A DNA stretch of 35,725 bases from positions 1 to 35,725 of the forward strand of contig UEIF01000060.1 in assembly GCA_900468805.1 (NCBI GenBank), written 5' to 3'. Positions within the stretch are counted from its first letter, which is position 1, and every line of letters begins with the position of its first letter. The stretch comes from Hyphomicrobiales bacterium. GTDB taxonomy: Bacteria; Pseudomonadota; Alphaproteobacteria; Rhizobiales; Rhizobiaceae. A program made the position numbers and the translations under genes. Shown here in pieces: positions 8,948-17,002 of this stretch. Under the pieces are notes generated by a model. It ran no database searches, had not been told where the DNA came from, and worked only from the letters and a program-made list of their open reading frames with translations.

Positions 8948-10021
8948 CTAGAGGTGCTCGATGCGTGCCTCGGACTCGCCTTGCCGAACACGACGCAAAT
9001 CGGAATCCACCATCATTCGGACCATGTCTTCGAACGAAGTTTTGGGCTCCCAACCAAGGACACGCTTGGCTTTGCCGGCGTCGCCGAGCAGATAGTCCAC
9101 TTCCAATGGGCGAAAATATTCGGAGGCGACTTTAACGAGAACCCGACCGGTTTTTGCGCAAACCCCTCGTTCGTCAACGCCGTCGCCTAACCACTGAAGC
9201 TCGCGTCCGCAATGGGCAAACGCCAGTTCGGTGAATTCACGTACCGTCCTGGTGCGGCCCGTAGCGAGAACATAATCGTCGGCCGTGTCTTGCTGCAGCA
9301 TCATCCACATGCCCTCGACGTAATCTTGGGCATGGCCCCAATCGCGGCTAGCATCCAGATTTCCCAGATAGAGGATATCCTGCTTCTCATGCTCGATCGC
9401 GGCAACTGCTCGAGTGATTTTCCGGGTAACGAAGGTCTCGCCTCGGATGGGGCTCTCGTGATTGAAGAGGATACCGTTGGAAGCGTGGATGCCATAAGCG
9501 TCACGGTAGTTCGCGGTAATCCAGTAGGCGTAGAGTTTGGCCGCGGCGTACGGGCTTCTCGGCGCGAAAGGTGTCTTTTCGTCTTGTGGTCGGTAGGGGG
9601 CATTGCCGTACAACTCGGACGTTGATGCCTGATAAAATCGGGTCGTTTTGTCGAGCTGTAAAATACGGATCGCCTCGAGCAGGCGGAGTGTGCCCAAGGC
9701 ATCAGAGTTGGCGGTATATTCGGGTGTTTCAAAACTCACGTGCACATGGCTCTGCGCCGCGAGATTATATATTTCGTCGGGTTGAACTGATTGAACGACA
9801 CGCAGTAGGCTCAGCGCATCAGTCATATCGGCGAAGTGCAGGAAAAGCCGGGCGTCCGGATCATGGCGATCCTTGTATAATGGATCAATCCGGCCGGTAT
9901 TGAAGGACGACGACCTTCTTTTCACTCCGTGAACGACATAGCCCTTTTCAAGCAGAAATCTTGCCAAATACGCGCCATCTTGCCCGGTGATGCCGGTTAT
10001 TAACGCAACTTTTCGGGCCAT
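8948..10021 (-). CDS. gmd: GDP-mannose 4,6-dehydratase
   Basis: The enzyme converts GDP-D-mannose to GDP-4-keto-6-deoxy-D-mannose in the cytoplasm. The 357-residue length is typical. The NAD(P)-binding GITGQDGAYLA (10-20) opens the Rossmann fold. KRRSSSFNTGRIDPLY (about 34-49) is diagnostic for GMD. The catalytic STSELYG (133-139) and the Tyr158/Lys162 pair in YAAAK are intact. No GDP-fucose synthase lies next to it, so the product is unlikely to be meant for GDP-L-fucose here. The DegT aminotransferase at 3482 is a plausible consumer, giving a perosamine-type sugar. It is the first gene of a three-gene minus-strand operon. Confidence 0.95.
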   Translation of the reverse strand: MARKVALITGITGQDGAYLARFLLEKGYVVHGVKRRSSSFNTGRIDPLYKDRHDPDARLFLHFADMTDALSLLRVVQSVQPDEIYNLAAQSHVHVSFETPEYTANSDALGTLRLLEAIRILQLDKTTRFYQASTSELYGNAPYRPQDEKTPFAPRSPYAAAKLYAYWITANYRDAYGIHASNGILFNHESPIRGETFVTRKITRAVAAIEHEKQDILYLGNLDASRDWGHAQDYVEGMWMMLQQDTADDYVLATGRTRTVREFTELAFAHCGRELQWLGDGVDERGVCAKTGRVLVKVASEYFRPLEVDYLLGDAGKAKRVLGWEPKTSFEDMVRMMVDSDLRRVRQGESEARIEHL

Positions 10022-10179
10022 CGGTCAGTCTTTCCGCGACGAGCTTACATAGTGTTGAGCTGTTTGGCGGGGTTCTTAGCGTCTCGGCGTTCACGAGTCC
10101 ACTCCGTCGGTCTCGTGAGTTGTGGTTGAGAGCGCTGGGCGAATAACTCCTGGATGCAAAGAATGCGTAGCTCGCTGAC

Positions 10180-10353
10180 CTACTTGACGGCCTGAAATTC
10201 GATAAGGCTTTGCTCCTCACTGGGCGTCATTTCGCGGAGCTCGTGTTCCCCGTCGCGCCAGCGGCGCATCACATATCGTTTTTCGGCAGAATAATAGTAT
10301 TGCCACTCCCCGTGCCCGAGAAGATACCGAACCGCTGACCCTAGCGCCTTCAT
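10180..10353 (-). CDS. Small conserved-looking hypothetical protein (57 aa)
   Basis: A short minus-strand frame starts at ATG 10353 and ends at TAG 10180. The product has an aromatic, charged core: HGEWQYYYSAEKRYVMRRW (about 14-32), then ELREMTPSEEQ. AAAGG lies about 7 bases before the ATG. Composition and codon use look coding, and nothing fits better on the other strand. I do not recognise a characterised family. It stands alone upstream of gmd on the same strand, about 160 bases away. Confidence 0.55.
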   Translation of the reverse strand: MKALGSAVRYLLGHGEWQYYYSAEKRYVMRRWRDGEHELREMTPSEEQSLIEFQAVK

Positions 10354-10481
10354 ATTATCGCCTTTGTAGTGTCAAAACGAATTAGAAATACCTCTTGGTC
10401 TTTGTGGGGGTCAACAGAGGTCGGCAGCTTTCTCAGAGTTTGAAGGCTCAATTGCCTGAAACCGATCCACTTGATCGAGCG

Positions 10482-10843
10482 TCAGTCGCTATCAATGCAC
10501 CGGTCGTTTTTGTGGTCAGGCGTCCACTCTCGAGCAAAACCCTCGTCGAGCAGTTTGGCGCCGATCTCCTCGCCTTTGTTCGATAGATGTTGATGAGCGG
10601 CCGGTGCTTCGGCGTGTTGTCGTAGCCCTTGATTTCAATCTGCAGGCCACGTTCTTCCAAAAGCTCTTTCAGCCTTCCCTTGGCGAGGTGGTCGGAGGCC
10701 AGATCGAAGCCGCACGCCTCGGCACGAAAGCCGCAATCGATGCGGCCTCGACAACCGAAGAGGCCCAAGCCGCCGCAGCCGCTGTCAGCTGGCCGGATAA
10801 AAATTGACGTCATAAAGTGCCAGCGATGATATTCAGTGCGCAA
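10482..10843 (-). pseudogene. Thermonuclease (SNase-like) family remnant, frameshifted
   Basis: On the minus strand a frame reads GRIDCGFRAEACGFDLAS, then RLKELLEERGLQIEIKGYDN and HRPLINIYRT. It then loses the family pattern, while the neighbouring frame continues as KGEEIGAKLLDEGFAREW and TPDHKNDRC up to a stop at 10482. Joined, these pieces resemble the second half of a staphylococcal-nuclease-like domain, in which an Ala-Arg-rich helix precedes a GR.LVxxx strand and a G..LG..LL..GFARW motif. The break is near 10588. The N-terminal portion and its catalytic Asp/Arg residues are not visible. The assignment comes from motif memory and is moderate. Confidence 0.5.
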
Positions 10844-10911
10844 GCCTCTCCGGGGCTTGGGCGTGATTTGATTTTACGCTATGGCTGCTCGCAATAGCTG
10901 AGCAGGTAACA

Positions 10912-12861
10912 ATGAACTATCGCGCCGATATTGATGGGCTCCGAGCCGTAGCCGTGCTCGGCGTGCTTCTGTTCCACTTCTCGCTTGGGCCGTTCTCCGG
11001 CGGATTTACCGGGGTCGATATCTTCTTCGTCATCAGTGGATACCTGATCACAAAGCTGATCGTTGAGGACGTTGACCAGCGCAGGTTTTCGGCAAAGAGG
11101 TTCTACGTGCGGCGCATCCGCCGGCTGTTCCCGGCGCTGCTCTTCACGTTGCTATGCTCTGTGGTGGCCGCCGCTTTCATCTTCCCGCCGGAAGAGATGA
11201 CTAGGTTCGGAACGTCATTGGCGGCCTCGGTCCTCTCGGCTTCGAATATCCTGTTCTGGTCTGAGCATGGCTATTTCGATGTCAGTTCGCACCTCAAGCC
11301 GCTCCTGCACACATGGTCCTTGAGCGTCGAGGAGCAATTCTATCTCGTCTGGCCGTTCGCGCTGGTCTGGCTTCTGAGGTCCGGCCGAAAGGCCGCGGTG
11401 TTCGCTCTGGCGCTCATATTCATTGTCAGCCTCGGCGCTAATCTGGCGCTCGAGCCATACCAGTCGACCTTGTTCTATCTGTCGCCTTTTCGGTTCTTCG
11501 AGTTTGCGATCGGAGCCGGTCTAGTTTTCCTGCCTACGGCAAGGTCGAATGGAGTGATGGAGCTCGCTCTCGTGGTAGGCCTGGCAACGATCGCCTATGC
11601 CTATCGGTATTTCTCAGAAGCAACGCTATTCCCATCCTACCCAGCTCTCCTGCCGACTGTCGGGGCAGCGTTGGTGATATGGGGAGGACAGGCGAAATGG
11701 ACCGGCCTGTTGCTCCGAAACAAGGCTGCGGTCGCTGTCGGCCTCATCAGCTATTCGCTCTATCTCGCGCACTGGCCTTTGCTCGTGTTTTGGCAGTACG
11801 CCGGGGTGGCGCCGTTGTCCCACCGTGAGCGAGTTTGGCTGTTGGCTCTGACGTTCGCGATAGCCATCGGCATGTATTTTTGCATCGAACGACCCTTCAG
11901 GGCTCGCAGCGTCTCCCGGTATACGATGTTGCCGCGGATCTATATCCGAAGCGCCATCACCGCGGCACTCGTGGTGACCGCTATCGGTCTGCAAATTCAG
12001 GTATCGCACGGATGGCTCTGGAGGCTTGGCGAGCGAGGGGCATTCATTGGGCGGTTCGTCGCCGGTGATCGCATCGCGGACGGGAAATACGGTGGCGATG
12101 CATGTAAGAAACCACCTTGCAGTACATCGAAAGAACGCCGCGCACCAGATATCGTCGTCATCGGGGATTCCCATTCGCGGCAATATTTTCTCGGCGCGAA
12201 GGAGGTGCTGGCGGGGCTGAAGGTTGATTTCTACGAGTTCAGCAGCTGCCAGTTCTATTCGCCGGAATACACGAGGGACTATACCGGATTTACTGACCCG
12301 GTTCTTTACGATCGCGGATGCCGCAAGGCTAGGGAGAACGCATTCAAGGCCGTCAAGAACGCCCCCAACGCGCTGCTCGTGCTCGGCGAGTATTGGGATC
12401 CGATGGCTATGATTTCGGAGGCGGGCGGCGCCTCCGTTCCGGTGACGTCGCCTGAAGCCTACTATCGGTTCGTCGGCGCCGAGGTATCCAAGCTACAGCA
12501 GGGGTTTGGCGGCCGCCAGATGATCGTGCTCGGAAGCGTCCCGACATCGGGCGGCGTAGGAGCGCCACTGAGCTGCTACGGCAATCTGTATCATATAGAT
12601 CCGGGATGCTCCGTGCAGCCGATCTCCAACCCGGTTATCTCCCAGAGAGCCGGAACTAACGAGCTGCTAAAGGCGAACTTGCCGTCGACGGTCACGTTCG
12701 TCGACCCTTTCGGAGCGCTTTGCAAAGATGGTCAATGCGCGCTCATTACTGACGGGCCGATCTATTCCGACAATACGCACCTGTCCGGCCTTGGAGCCAA
12801 GACTGTAATGGCCAACATAGCTCCTCTGATGAGGGCGATCGGCTCGCAAGTCAGCAAATAG
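10912..12861 (+). CDS. Acyltransferase 3 family protein with SGNH domain (OafA-like polysaccharide O-acyltransferase)
   Basis: This 649-residue protein has an N-terminal acyltransferase-3 membrane domain (residues 1-360, about ten helices). YRADIDGLRAVAV is at the start, the conserved His22 is in LLFHFS, and TWSLSVEEQFYLVWPF is near 130. The periplasmic SGNH-hydrolase-like domain contains GDSHS with nucleophile Ser420 and a C-terminal D620-x-x-H623 pair (DNTH). Such proteins move acetyl or another short acyl group across the inner membrane onto a glycan. It fits a lipopolysaccharide or exopolysaccharide role beside the sugar-modification genes. It is a single gene, followed by a terminator-like hairpin. 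Confidence 0.88.
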   Translation: MNYRADIDGLRAVAVLGVLLFHFSLGPFSGGFTGVDIFFVISGYLITKLIVEDVDQRRFSAKRFYVRRIRRLFPALLFTLLCSVVAAAFIFPPEEMTRFGTSLAASVLSASNILFWSEHGYFDVSSHLKPLLHTWSLSVEEQFYLVWPFALVWLLRSGRKAAVFALALIFIVSLGANLALEPYQSTLFYLSPFRFFEFAIGAGLVFLPTARSNGVMELALVVGLATIAYAYRYFSEATLFPSYPALLPTVGAALVIWGGQAKWTGLLLRNKAAVAVGLISYSLYLAHWPLLVFWQYAGVAPLSHRERVWLLALTFAIAIGMYFCIERPFRARSVSRYTMLPRIYIRSAITAALVVTAIGLQIQVSHGWLWRLGERGAFIGRFVAGDRIADGKYGGDACKKPPCSTSKERRAPDIVVIGDSHSRQYFLGAKEVLAGLKVDFYEFSSCQFYSPEYTRDYTGFTDPVLYDRGCRKARENAFKAVKNAPNALLVLGEYWDPMAMISEAGGASVPVTSPEAYYRFVGAEVSKLQQGFGGRQMIVLGSVPTSGGVGAPLSCYGNLYHIDPGCSVQPISNPVISQRAGTNELLKANLPSTVTFVDPFGALCKDGQCALITDGPIYSDNTHLSGLGAKTVMANIAPLMRAIGSQVSK

Positions 12862-12898
12862 ACTGCATAACCCCATCATCATCTGAAAAGTACCAACT

Positions 12899-12925
12899 GG
12901 CTCGCTTTGGCGGGCCTTTTCCTTT
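12899..12925 (+). terminator. Probable rho-independent terminator
   Basis: GGCTCGC (12899-12905) pairs with GCGGGCC (12910-12916), with one wobble, around a TTTG loop. TTTTCCTTTT follows. It lies 38 bases after the acyltransferase stop. Confidence 0.65.
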
Positions 12926-12946
12926 TCAACATCGGAGACATCACCA

Positions 12947-13183
12947 ATGCCAGTCTATGACACGGCAAACGAATTCTCGCGCTCACTCGCCAAGGTGCTG
13001 ATGCACGAAGGCGGCTATAGCAACCACCCGGCCGATCCAGGTGGCGCCACAATCAAGGGCGTCACACAGCGCGTCTTCACCGGATGGCTGGCTGCGGACG
13101 GAATGGGAGCGAATAATCCTGCCCCAGTTTCCGCACTCAATTATCGCTCCGTTAGCAAGCGATATGGGGGCACAGTGAAATAG
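12947..13183 (+). pseudogene. Truncated phage-type lysozyme, GH108 family N-terminus
   Basis: The first 50 residues read FSRSLAKVLMHEGGYSNHPADPGGATIKGVTQRVF, with the catalytic Glu of the EGGYSN motif and the D-P-GG-T-KG signature of glycoside hydrolase family 108 endolysins (peptidoglycan muramidases). The frame then drifts (GTVK) and stops at residue 78, whereas full proteins are about 170-200 residues. A good GGAG precedes ATG 12947. No holin or other phage gene is next to it, so this is a leftover of a prophage lysis module. Confidence 0.75.
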
Positions 13184-13421
13184 CATTCAGACGATCCCTT
13201 TTAAAAAGACACTTTTGCATTTGTGGGGTGCTTCTGCCGCCCCGACAATGCCGGTGCGCAAATGCAGCGGCACACCCATGAGAACCTCACAGGAACATAC
13301 TGCACGGATTTTACACGGATTGTCTGTGCAATTCGCGGAATGTTCTGGGGTTTGACGCGGTTTCGCGCAGCGACGATGGCTCGCGGTCCGAAGCTTTCGC
13401 TTTGATTTTGTTGAGGAAAAC

Positions 13422-13474
13422 TGGTGCTGCCGAGTGGGGTTGAACTATCGACCTTACCCTTACCAAGGGTGTGC
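13422..13474 (-). other. 3' fragment of a tRNA-Thr(GGT) gene, attachment-site scar
   Basis: Read on the minus strand, 13474 to 13422 gives GCACACCCTTGGTAAGGGT, then AAGGTCGATAGTTCAACCCC and CGGCAGCACCA. That is the anticodon arm with anticodon GGT, the variable region, a T arm with the TTCAA loop, and the acceptor 3' strand ending in encoded CCA. The D arm and 5' acceptor strand are missing. The T stem is imperfectly paired, so the copy is decaying. tRNA 3' ends duplicated without the 5' half are what integrative elements leave at the end distal to the intact tRNA. The intact tRNA-Thr is not in this window. Confidence 0.65.
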
Positions 13475-13669
13475 CCCGCCAGGTCGAGGACGATTCTTTC
13501 TTTCGCTCACTCTTCGGTTTTCTGTCGCGCAAAAAGTGAGGGGAGCGTTTCGGGTTTCCCGTTAAAATCAAGGGCCGTTTTGGGTGGTAAGGTGAGGGGT
13601 TTCCAACAAACGCAATCATCCGCAAGTGACTGTAATCACAGCGGAAATTAAAGAATTTAGCGGGAAATC

Positions 13670-13745
13670 TGGTGGGCGATGAGAGACTCGAACTCCCGAC
13701 ATCCTCGGTGTAAACGAGGCGCTCTACCAACTGAGCTAATCGCCC
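13670..13745 (-). tRNA. tRNA-Val (anticodon TAC)
   Basis: The minus-strand sequence forms a complete cloverleaf. GGGCGAT pairs with ATCGCCC in the acceptor stem, the D arm is AGCTC-AGTTGGTA-GAGC, and the anticodon arm is CTCGT-TTACACC-GAG with TAC in the loop. The T arm is standard, with TTCGAGT. Encoded CCA lies at 13672-13670. It stands alone. Confidence 0.96.
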
Positions 13746-13904
13746 TCGATGCTCTGTGTCATCGTTCGGTGCAGCGTCTCTAACGATATTGGGAAAGAAC
13801 CGCAAGCCTCTTTTTGAGTTTCTGTGCAATTTGCTTGTGGGCGCCGCTCTTCCCCATAGCGGGCATTCTCTGTAGAGGTGCAGTTGAAAACATTCGGAGC
13901 GAAA

Positions 13905-14519
13905 ATGACGACGCGCGAGCAGCGAGCAGCCCTTCGGCAAAGCACACCTCGGACATTTCTGGATTACGCTCACACGGAACAGGCGAGGTTGCTTCCCGAT
14001 CGCGGCAAGCTTCTCGACAAGCTGCCGAAAGGTGGGATTGTGGCTGAGTTGGGGGTTGCAGAAGGCGTGTTTAGCGAGGAGATCGTTGCGCGCAATCAGC
14101 CGCAGCGGCTCTTTCTCATAGATCCCTGGAATATGGACCGGTACTCAGAAGGTCTCCGAATAATCAACGGCAAATTCGGACAGGAAATTGCCGCGGGCAG
14201 AGTTGTCATTCGCCAGGGTACGTCGCTCGATGTGCTGTCCCAGTTCGAAGACAGCACATTCGATTGGGTCTATATCGACACCGATCATTCCTTCGCACTC
14301 ACATGGCAGGAGCTCCTGCTGGCGGACCGCAAAGTAAAGCCGGATGGCAGGATCGCCGGCCATGATTTCTGCACTGGTAACACAGTCAAACCCGTCGTTT
14401 ATGGGGTTGTCGAGGCGGTCAACAAGTTCTGCGTGGAGTATGGCTGGCGCTTCGAATTTCTGACGCTCGAGCCGGATGCTCACTTTTCCTACTGCCTCAA
14501 GCGTATCGGCGGATCGTGA
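13905..14519 (+). CDS. Class I SAM-dependent methyltransferase (Methyltransf_24-like)
   Basis: The 204-residue protein has VAELGVAEGVFSEEIV (about 47-62) as the SAM-binding loop, and FLIDPWNMDRY and WVYIDTDHSF (121-130), an acidic motif typical of the Methyltransf_24 group found in glycan and secondary-metabolite clusters. The C-terminal FEFLTLEPDAHFSYCLK closes the Rossmann sheet. I start at ATG 13905, which has GGAG 6 bases upstream; GTG 13878 is possible and would add nine residues. It converges with lpsL, 14 bases between stops. The substrate is not predictable; the nearby lpsL suggests a polysaccharide component. Confidence 0.75.
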   Translation: MTTREQRAALRQSTPRTFLDYAHTEQARLLPDRGKLLDKLPKGGIVAELGVAEGVFSEEIVARNQPQRLFLIDPWNMDRYSEGLRIINGKFGQEIAAGRVVIRQGTSLDVLSQFEDSTFDWVYIDTDHSFALTWQELLLADRKVKPDGRIAGHDFCTGNTVKPVVYGVVEAVNKFCVEYGWRFEFLTLEPDAHFSYCLKRIGGS

Positions 14520-14533
14520 TTGCCGTCAACAGC

Positions 14534-15559
14534 TTAGATGTCGACGGTGCCGAGCTCCTGCCTTGCCTCCAGATACCACTCGACGAAAGCCTTGGCGCCT
14601 ATTTCTAAAGGTGTGTTCGGCTGGTAGCCCGTCAGGGCCAGGAGAAGGTCGGGGCTTGCAAAGGTGCGGGGCACGTCGCCCTTCTGCATGGGAAGCATGA
14701 CGTGCTTTGCTTTGTGACCCATCGCATTCTCCACCTTCTCGACGAAGTCCATGAGGCTGACCGGTTGCCCGCCGCCGATATTGACGATGCGGAAGGGGGC
14801 CTGATGCGAAAGGGTTTCAATTCCTGCGTCGCTGACGCGGTTGGTTTCTGACGGGGTGACGTCCGACAACCTGACCACGGCTTCGACCAGATCGTCGATA
14901 TAGGTGAAATCGCGGCTCATATTGCCCTTACCGTATATCTCGATCGGCTTGTCCGCGATCATGGCCTTGACGAACTTGAAGAGCGCCATGTCGGGCCGGC
15001 CCCACGGGCCGTAGACGGTGAAGAAGCGGAAGGCCGTGGTCGGGATCCTGTAGAGATGCGAATAGCTGTGCGCCATCAGCTCCATCGACTTCTTGCTGGC
15101 GGCATAGAAGCTCAATGGCTCATCGGCGCGGTCGGTTTCGCGGAAAGGGACGGTCGTATTGGCGCCATAGATCGAGGAGGTCGACGCAAGCATGAGATGG
15201 CGAAGCTCGACACGGCTTGCCAACTCCAAAATGTTCCAGGAACCCTCGATGTTCGAACGGAGATAGGCTTGCGGGTTTTCGATGCTGTAACGCACGCCGG
15301 CCTGTGCGGCCAGATGAATGAGAACATCCGGCTTTGCAGTTGAAACGGCGGCTTCCAGCGCCGCCTTGTCTTCGAGCATGGCAACGACGGGGCGGAACGC
15401 AGGGTACTGCGTCAGCGCCGCATGACGCATCTCTTTCAGCCTGACATTGTAATAGGGCGTCAGTCCGTCGAAGCCTGTTACCTCATGCCCGTCCTGCAAC
15501 AGCCGGCGGGCTAGATGAAAGCCGATGAAGCCTGCCGTTCCCGTAACGAAGTAGCGCAT
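14534..15559 (-). CDS. lpsL: UDP-glucuronate 4-epimerase (LpsL-type)
   Basis: The 341-residue short-chain dehydrogenase/reductase converts UDP-glucuronate to UDP-galacturonate for rhizobial lipopolysaccharide. TGTAGFIGFHLA (6-17) is the NAD-binding loop. The catalytic Ser/Thr region STSSIYG is at about 126-132, and the Tyr152/Lys156 pair lies in YAASK. RFFTVYGPWGRPDMA and the SRDFTYIDD segment are typical of this epimerase group. ATG 15559 is preferred over an upstream start at 15598, because AAAAAGG precedes it by about 6 bases and homologues start MRYFVTG. A UDP-glucose dehydrogenase would supply its substrate, but none is intact here. Confidence 0.88.
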   Translation of the reverse strand: MRYFVTGTAGFIGFHLARRLLQDGHEVTGFDGLTPYYNVRLKEMRHAALTQYPAFRPVVAMLEDKAALEAAVSTAKPDVLIHLAAQAGVRYSIENPQAYLRSNIEGSWNILELASRVELRHLMLASTSSIYGANTTVPFRETDRADEPLSFYAASKKSMELMAHSYSHLYRIPTTAFRFFTVYGPWGRPDMALFKFVKAMIADKPIEIYGKGNMSRDFTYIDDLVEAVVRLSDVTPSETNRVSDAGIETLSHQAPFRIVNIGGGQPVSLMDFVEKVENAMGHKAKHVMLPMQKGDVPRTFASPDLLLALTGYQPNTPLEIGAKAFVEWYLEARQELGTVDI

Positions 15560-15693
15560 TTCTACCTTTTTCTCGGGTCTCTTGCCGTGGCAAAGCAACC
15601 GAATTCGTATTTGATCGCTTCCCTTATCGGATAGATGCTCCCAAGATCAACAATCACCTGGATTTTCGGGGCTCTCAAGTGCAGGAGCCCATG

Positions 15694-15818
15694 TCGGCAG
15701 CAATCACTTGAGCTCATCGCGTGAGCAATAGGCTCGAATACATGCGGTGCCACTGCGGCTATACCGGTTTGGCTCGGCACCCGTTTAGCGAGGACATCGG
15801 TTGATCGGTCGGCTCGAA
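15694..15818 (-). repeat. Two imperfect 45-bp direct repeats, 80 bp apart
   Basis: Copies at 15694-15738 and 15774-15818 both run from TCGGCA to GGCTCGAA on the plus strand. They match at 29 of 45 positions with no gaps, the ends being nearly exact. On the minus strand, in two different frames, they encode similar peptides, FEPTDQPMSS and FEPIAHAMSS. They sit between lpsL and the MNT-HEPN gene. No family recognised. Confidence 0.45.
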
Positions 15819-15828
15819 CGCGTGATCG

Positions 15829-16803
15829 TTAATTCTTCGGCAGTGCCCCACCACCTTCGCCCGACGGAATTCCGAGCAAGCGTTCCTCGCAGATTGTTGC
15901 GACCGTTGTTTGTAAAAGCTGCACCCGTTCCAGCAACCAACCGAGCTCCTCGCTGGTGATTGCATAGTTCGACGAGTATCGGGCCTCGACATAGGCGCGA
16001 GACAGAAGTTCGAAGCGCCGCCGAGCGATTCGGTTGTCGCGTGGCCAGGCGGTGATCAGCCGCTTGTCGACCTCCTCGGCCTTGGAACGCAGCACTTTAA
16101 TGCGGTGGGATTTCGGACTGTAAAGCGTGAGCGTCAGCAAGAGGCAGTGATAGGCTCGTTCTGTAGCCTGGTGGAGATTGAAGGCAGCGTGCTTTGGCTG
16201 ATTTTCAGCGATCGAAAATTCGCTAAGTTTGCGGTAGAATTGTGCGTCGGGAAGCCACTGCTCAAAATTTTGCTGGGCCTCAGCTTTCGCCTCTTCCTTG
16301 GTCAGCGGCCTCGGCTGGGCGAGGGGATGGCCATCTTCCTCGTAGAGAACCTTTCCGTCTCTTTTGATATCAACGAAGAACGGCCGGCCGCGTGAGAGCT
16401 GGTCGTTGACATCATGCAGGCTGTGGATAATCGGGATGACTGGCGTTTCGATCCGGTGGGCAATCTGTTCTCGGAGGAGCCGCTCATCCAGGCCGAGCCA
16501 CAGTTCCTGTTCCTGTGCGAAGGCCTCGGAATTGACGATGATCAGGATATCGTAGTCGGAGCGGTAGCCGCTCAAACGGTCCTCCACCCAGTCGCCGCGC
16601 GCATAGGATCCGTAGAGAATGACCTTCAGAACCTGGCTGTTGGCCCGCTTGGCCGACAGCTTTGTGGCACGGAACTGCTCGACCTCGGAAAAGATGATTT
16701 CGAGCACACGGGCGAGCTCGCGCCGCTTGGCTGCCGGCAGATGGTCGAGAGTATCGGTCAAGGTCAAAGCCGCGTCAAAATCTTCGGTAGGAATCGTATC
16801 CAT
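15829..16803 (-). CDS. Fused nucleotidyltransferase (MNT) - HEPN domain protein
   Basis: The 324-residue protein joins two domains. Residues 25-150 form a minimal nucleotidyltransferase with ILYGSYARGDW (62-72) and the metal-binding SDYD (82-85), with IDIK-like strands after it. Residues 180-310 form an all-helical HEPN-like domain with NLHQATERAYHCLLL (209-223). In separate genes, MNT and HEPN proteins form toxin-antitoxin pairs in which the MNT adenylylates the HEPN RNase. Fused proteins are known in alphaproteobacteria, and their role is less clear. I see no clear R-x4-6-H RNase motif, so the HEPN part may be catalytically changed. It is monocistronic, next to a short repeat region. Confidence 0.75.
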   Translation of the reverse strand: MDTIPTEDFDAALTLTDTLDHLPAAKRRELARVLEIIFSEVEQFRATKLSAKRANSQVLKVILYGSYARGDWVEDRLSGYRSDYDILIIVNSEAFAQEQELWLGLDERLLREQIAHRIETPVIPIIHSLHDVNDQLSRGRPFFVDIKRDGKVLYEEDGHPLAQPRPLTKEEAKAEAQQNFEQWLPDAQFYRKLSEFSIAENQPKHAAFNLHQATERAYHCLLLTLTLYSPKSHRIKVLRSKAEEVDKRLITAWPRDNRIARRRFELLSRAYVEARYSSNYAITSEELGWLLERVQLLQTTVATICEERLLGIPSGEGGGALPKN

Positions 16804-17002
16804 CGTAACGGCTCACCCGATGTTTCGCACGTGTAATTTATACGCGATTTTTATCGGCCGAGCAACCGCAGATAGATTTTAGGGGTGTTGTAATCCTGGT
16901 TTTCGGACCCTGTGTTTTTGGAAGCTGAAATTTGAACCAGAAGCGACGCGAGTGTGTGCTTCTTCCTGCCGTCAATACCGAAATCCTGATCGTGAGTATG
17001 CT

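Noticed and set aside
10604..10807. Alanine-rich plus-strand frame before the acyltransferase
   Set aside because: Low-complexity antisense of the nuclease remnant; no ribosome site or motif.
13311..13973. 220-codon minus-strand frame across tRNA-Val
   Set aside because: Runs straight through the tRNA gene and the tRNA fragment, so it cannot be an ordinary gene.
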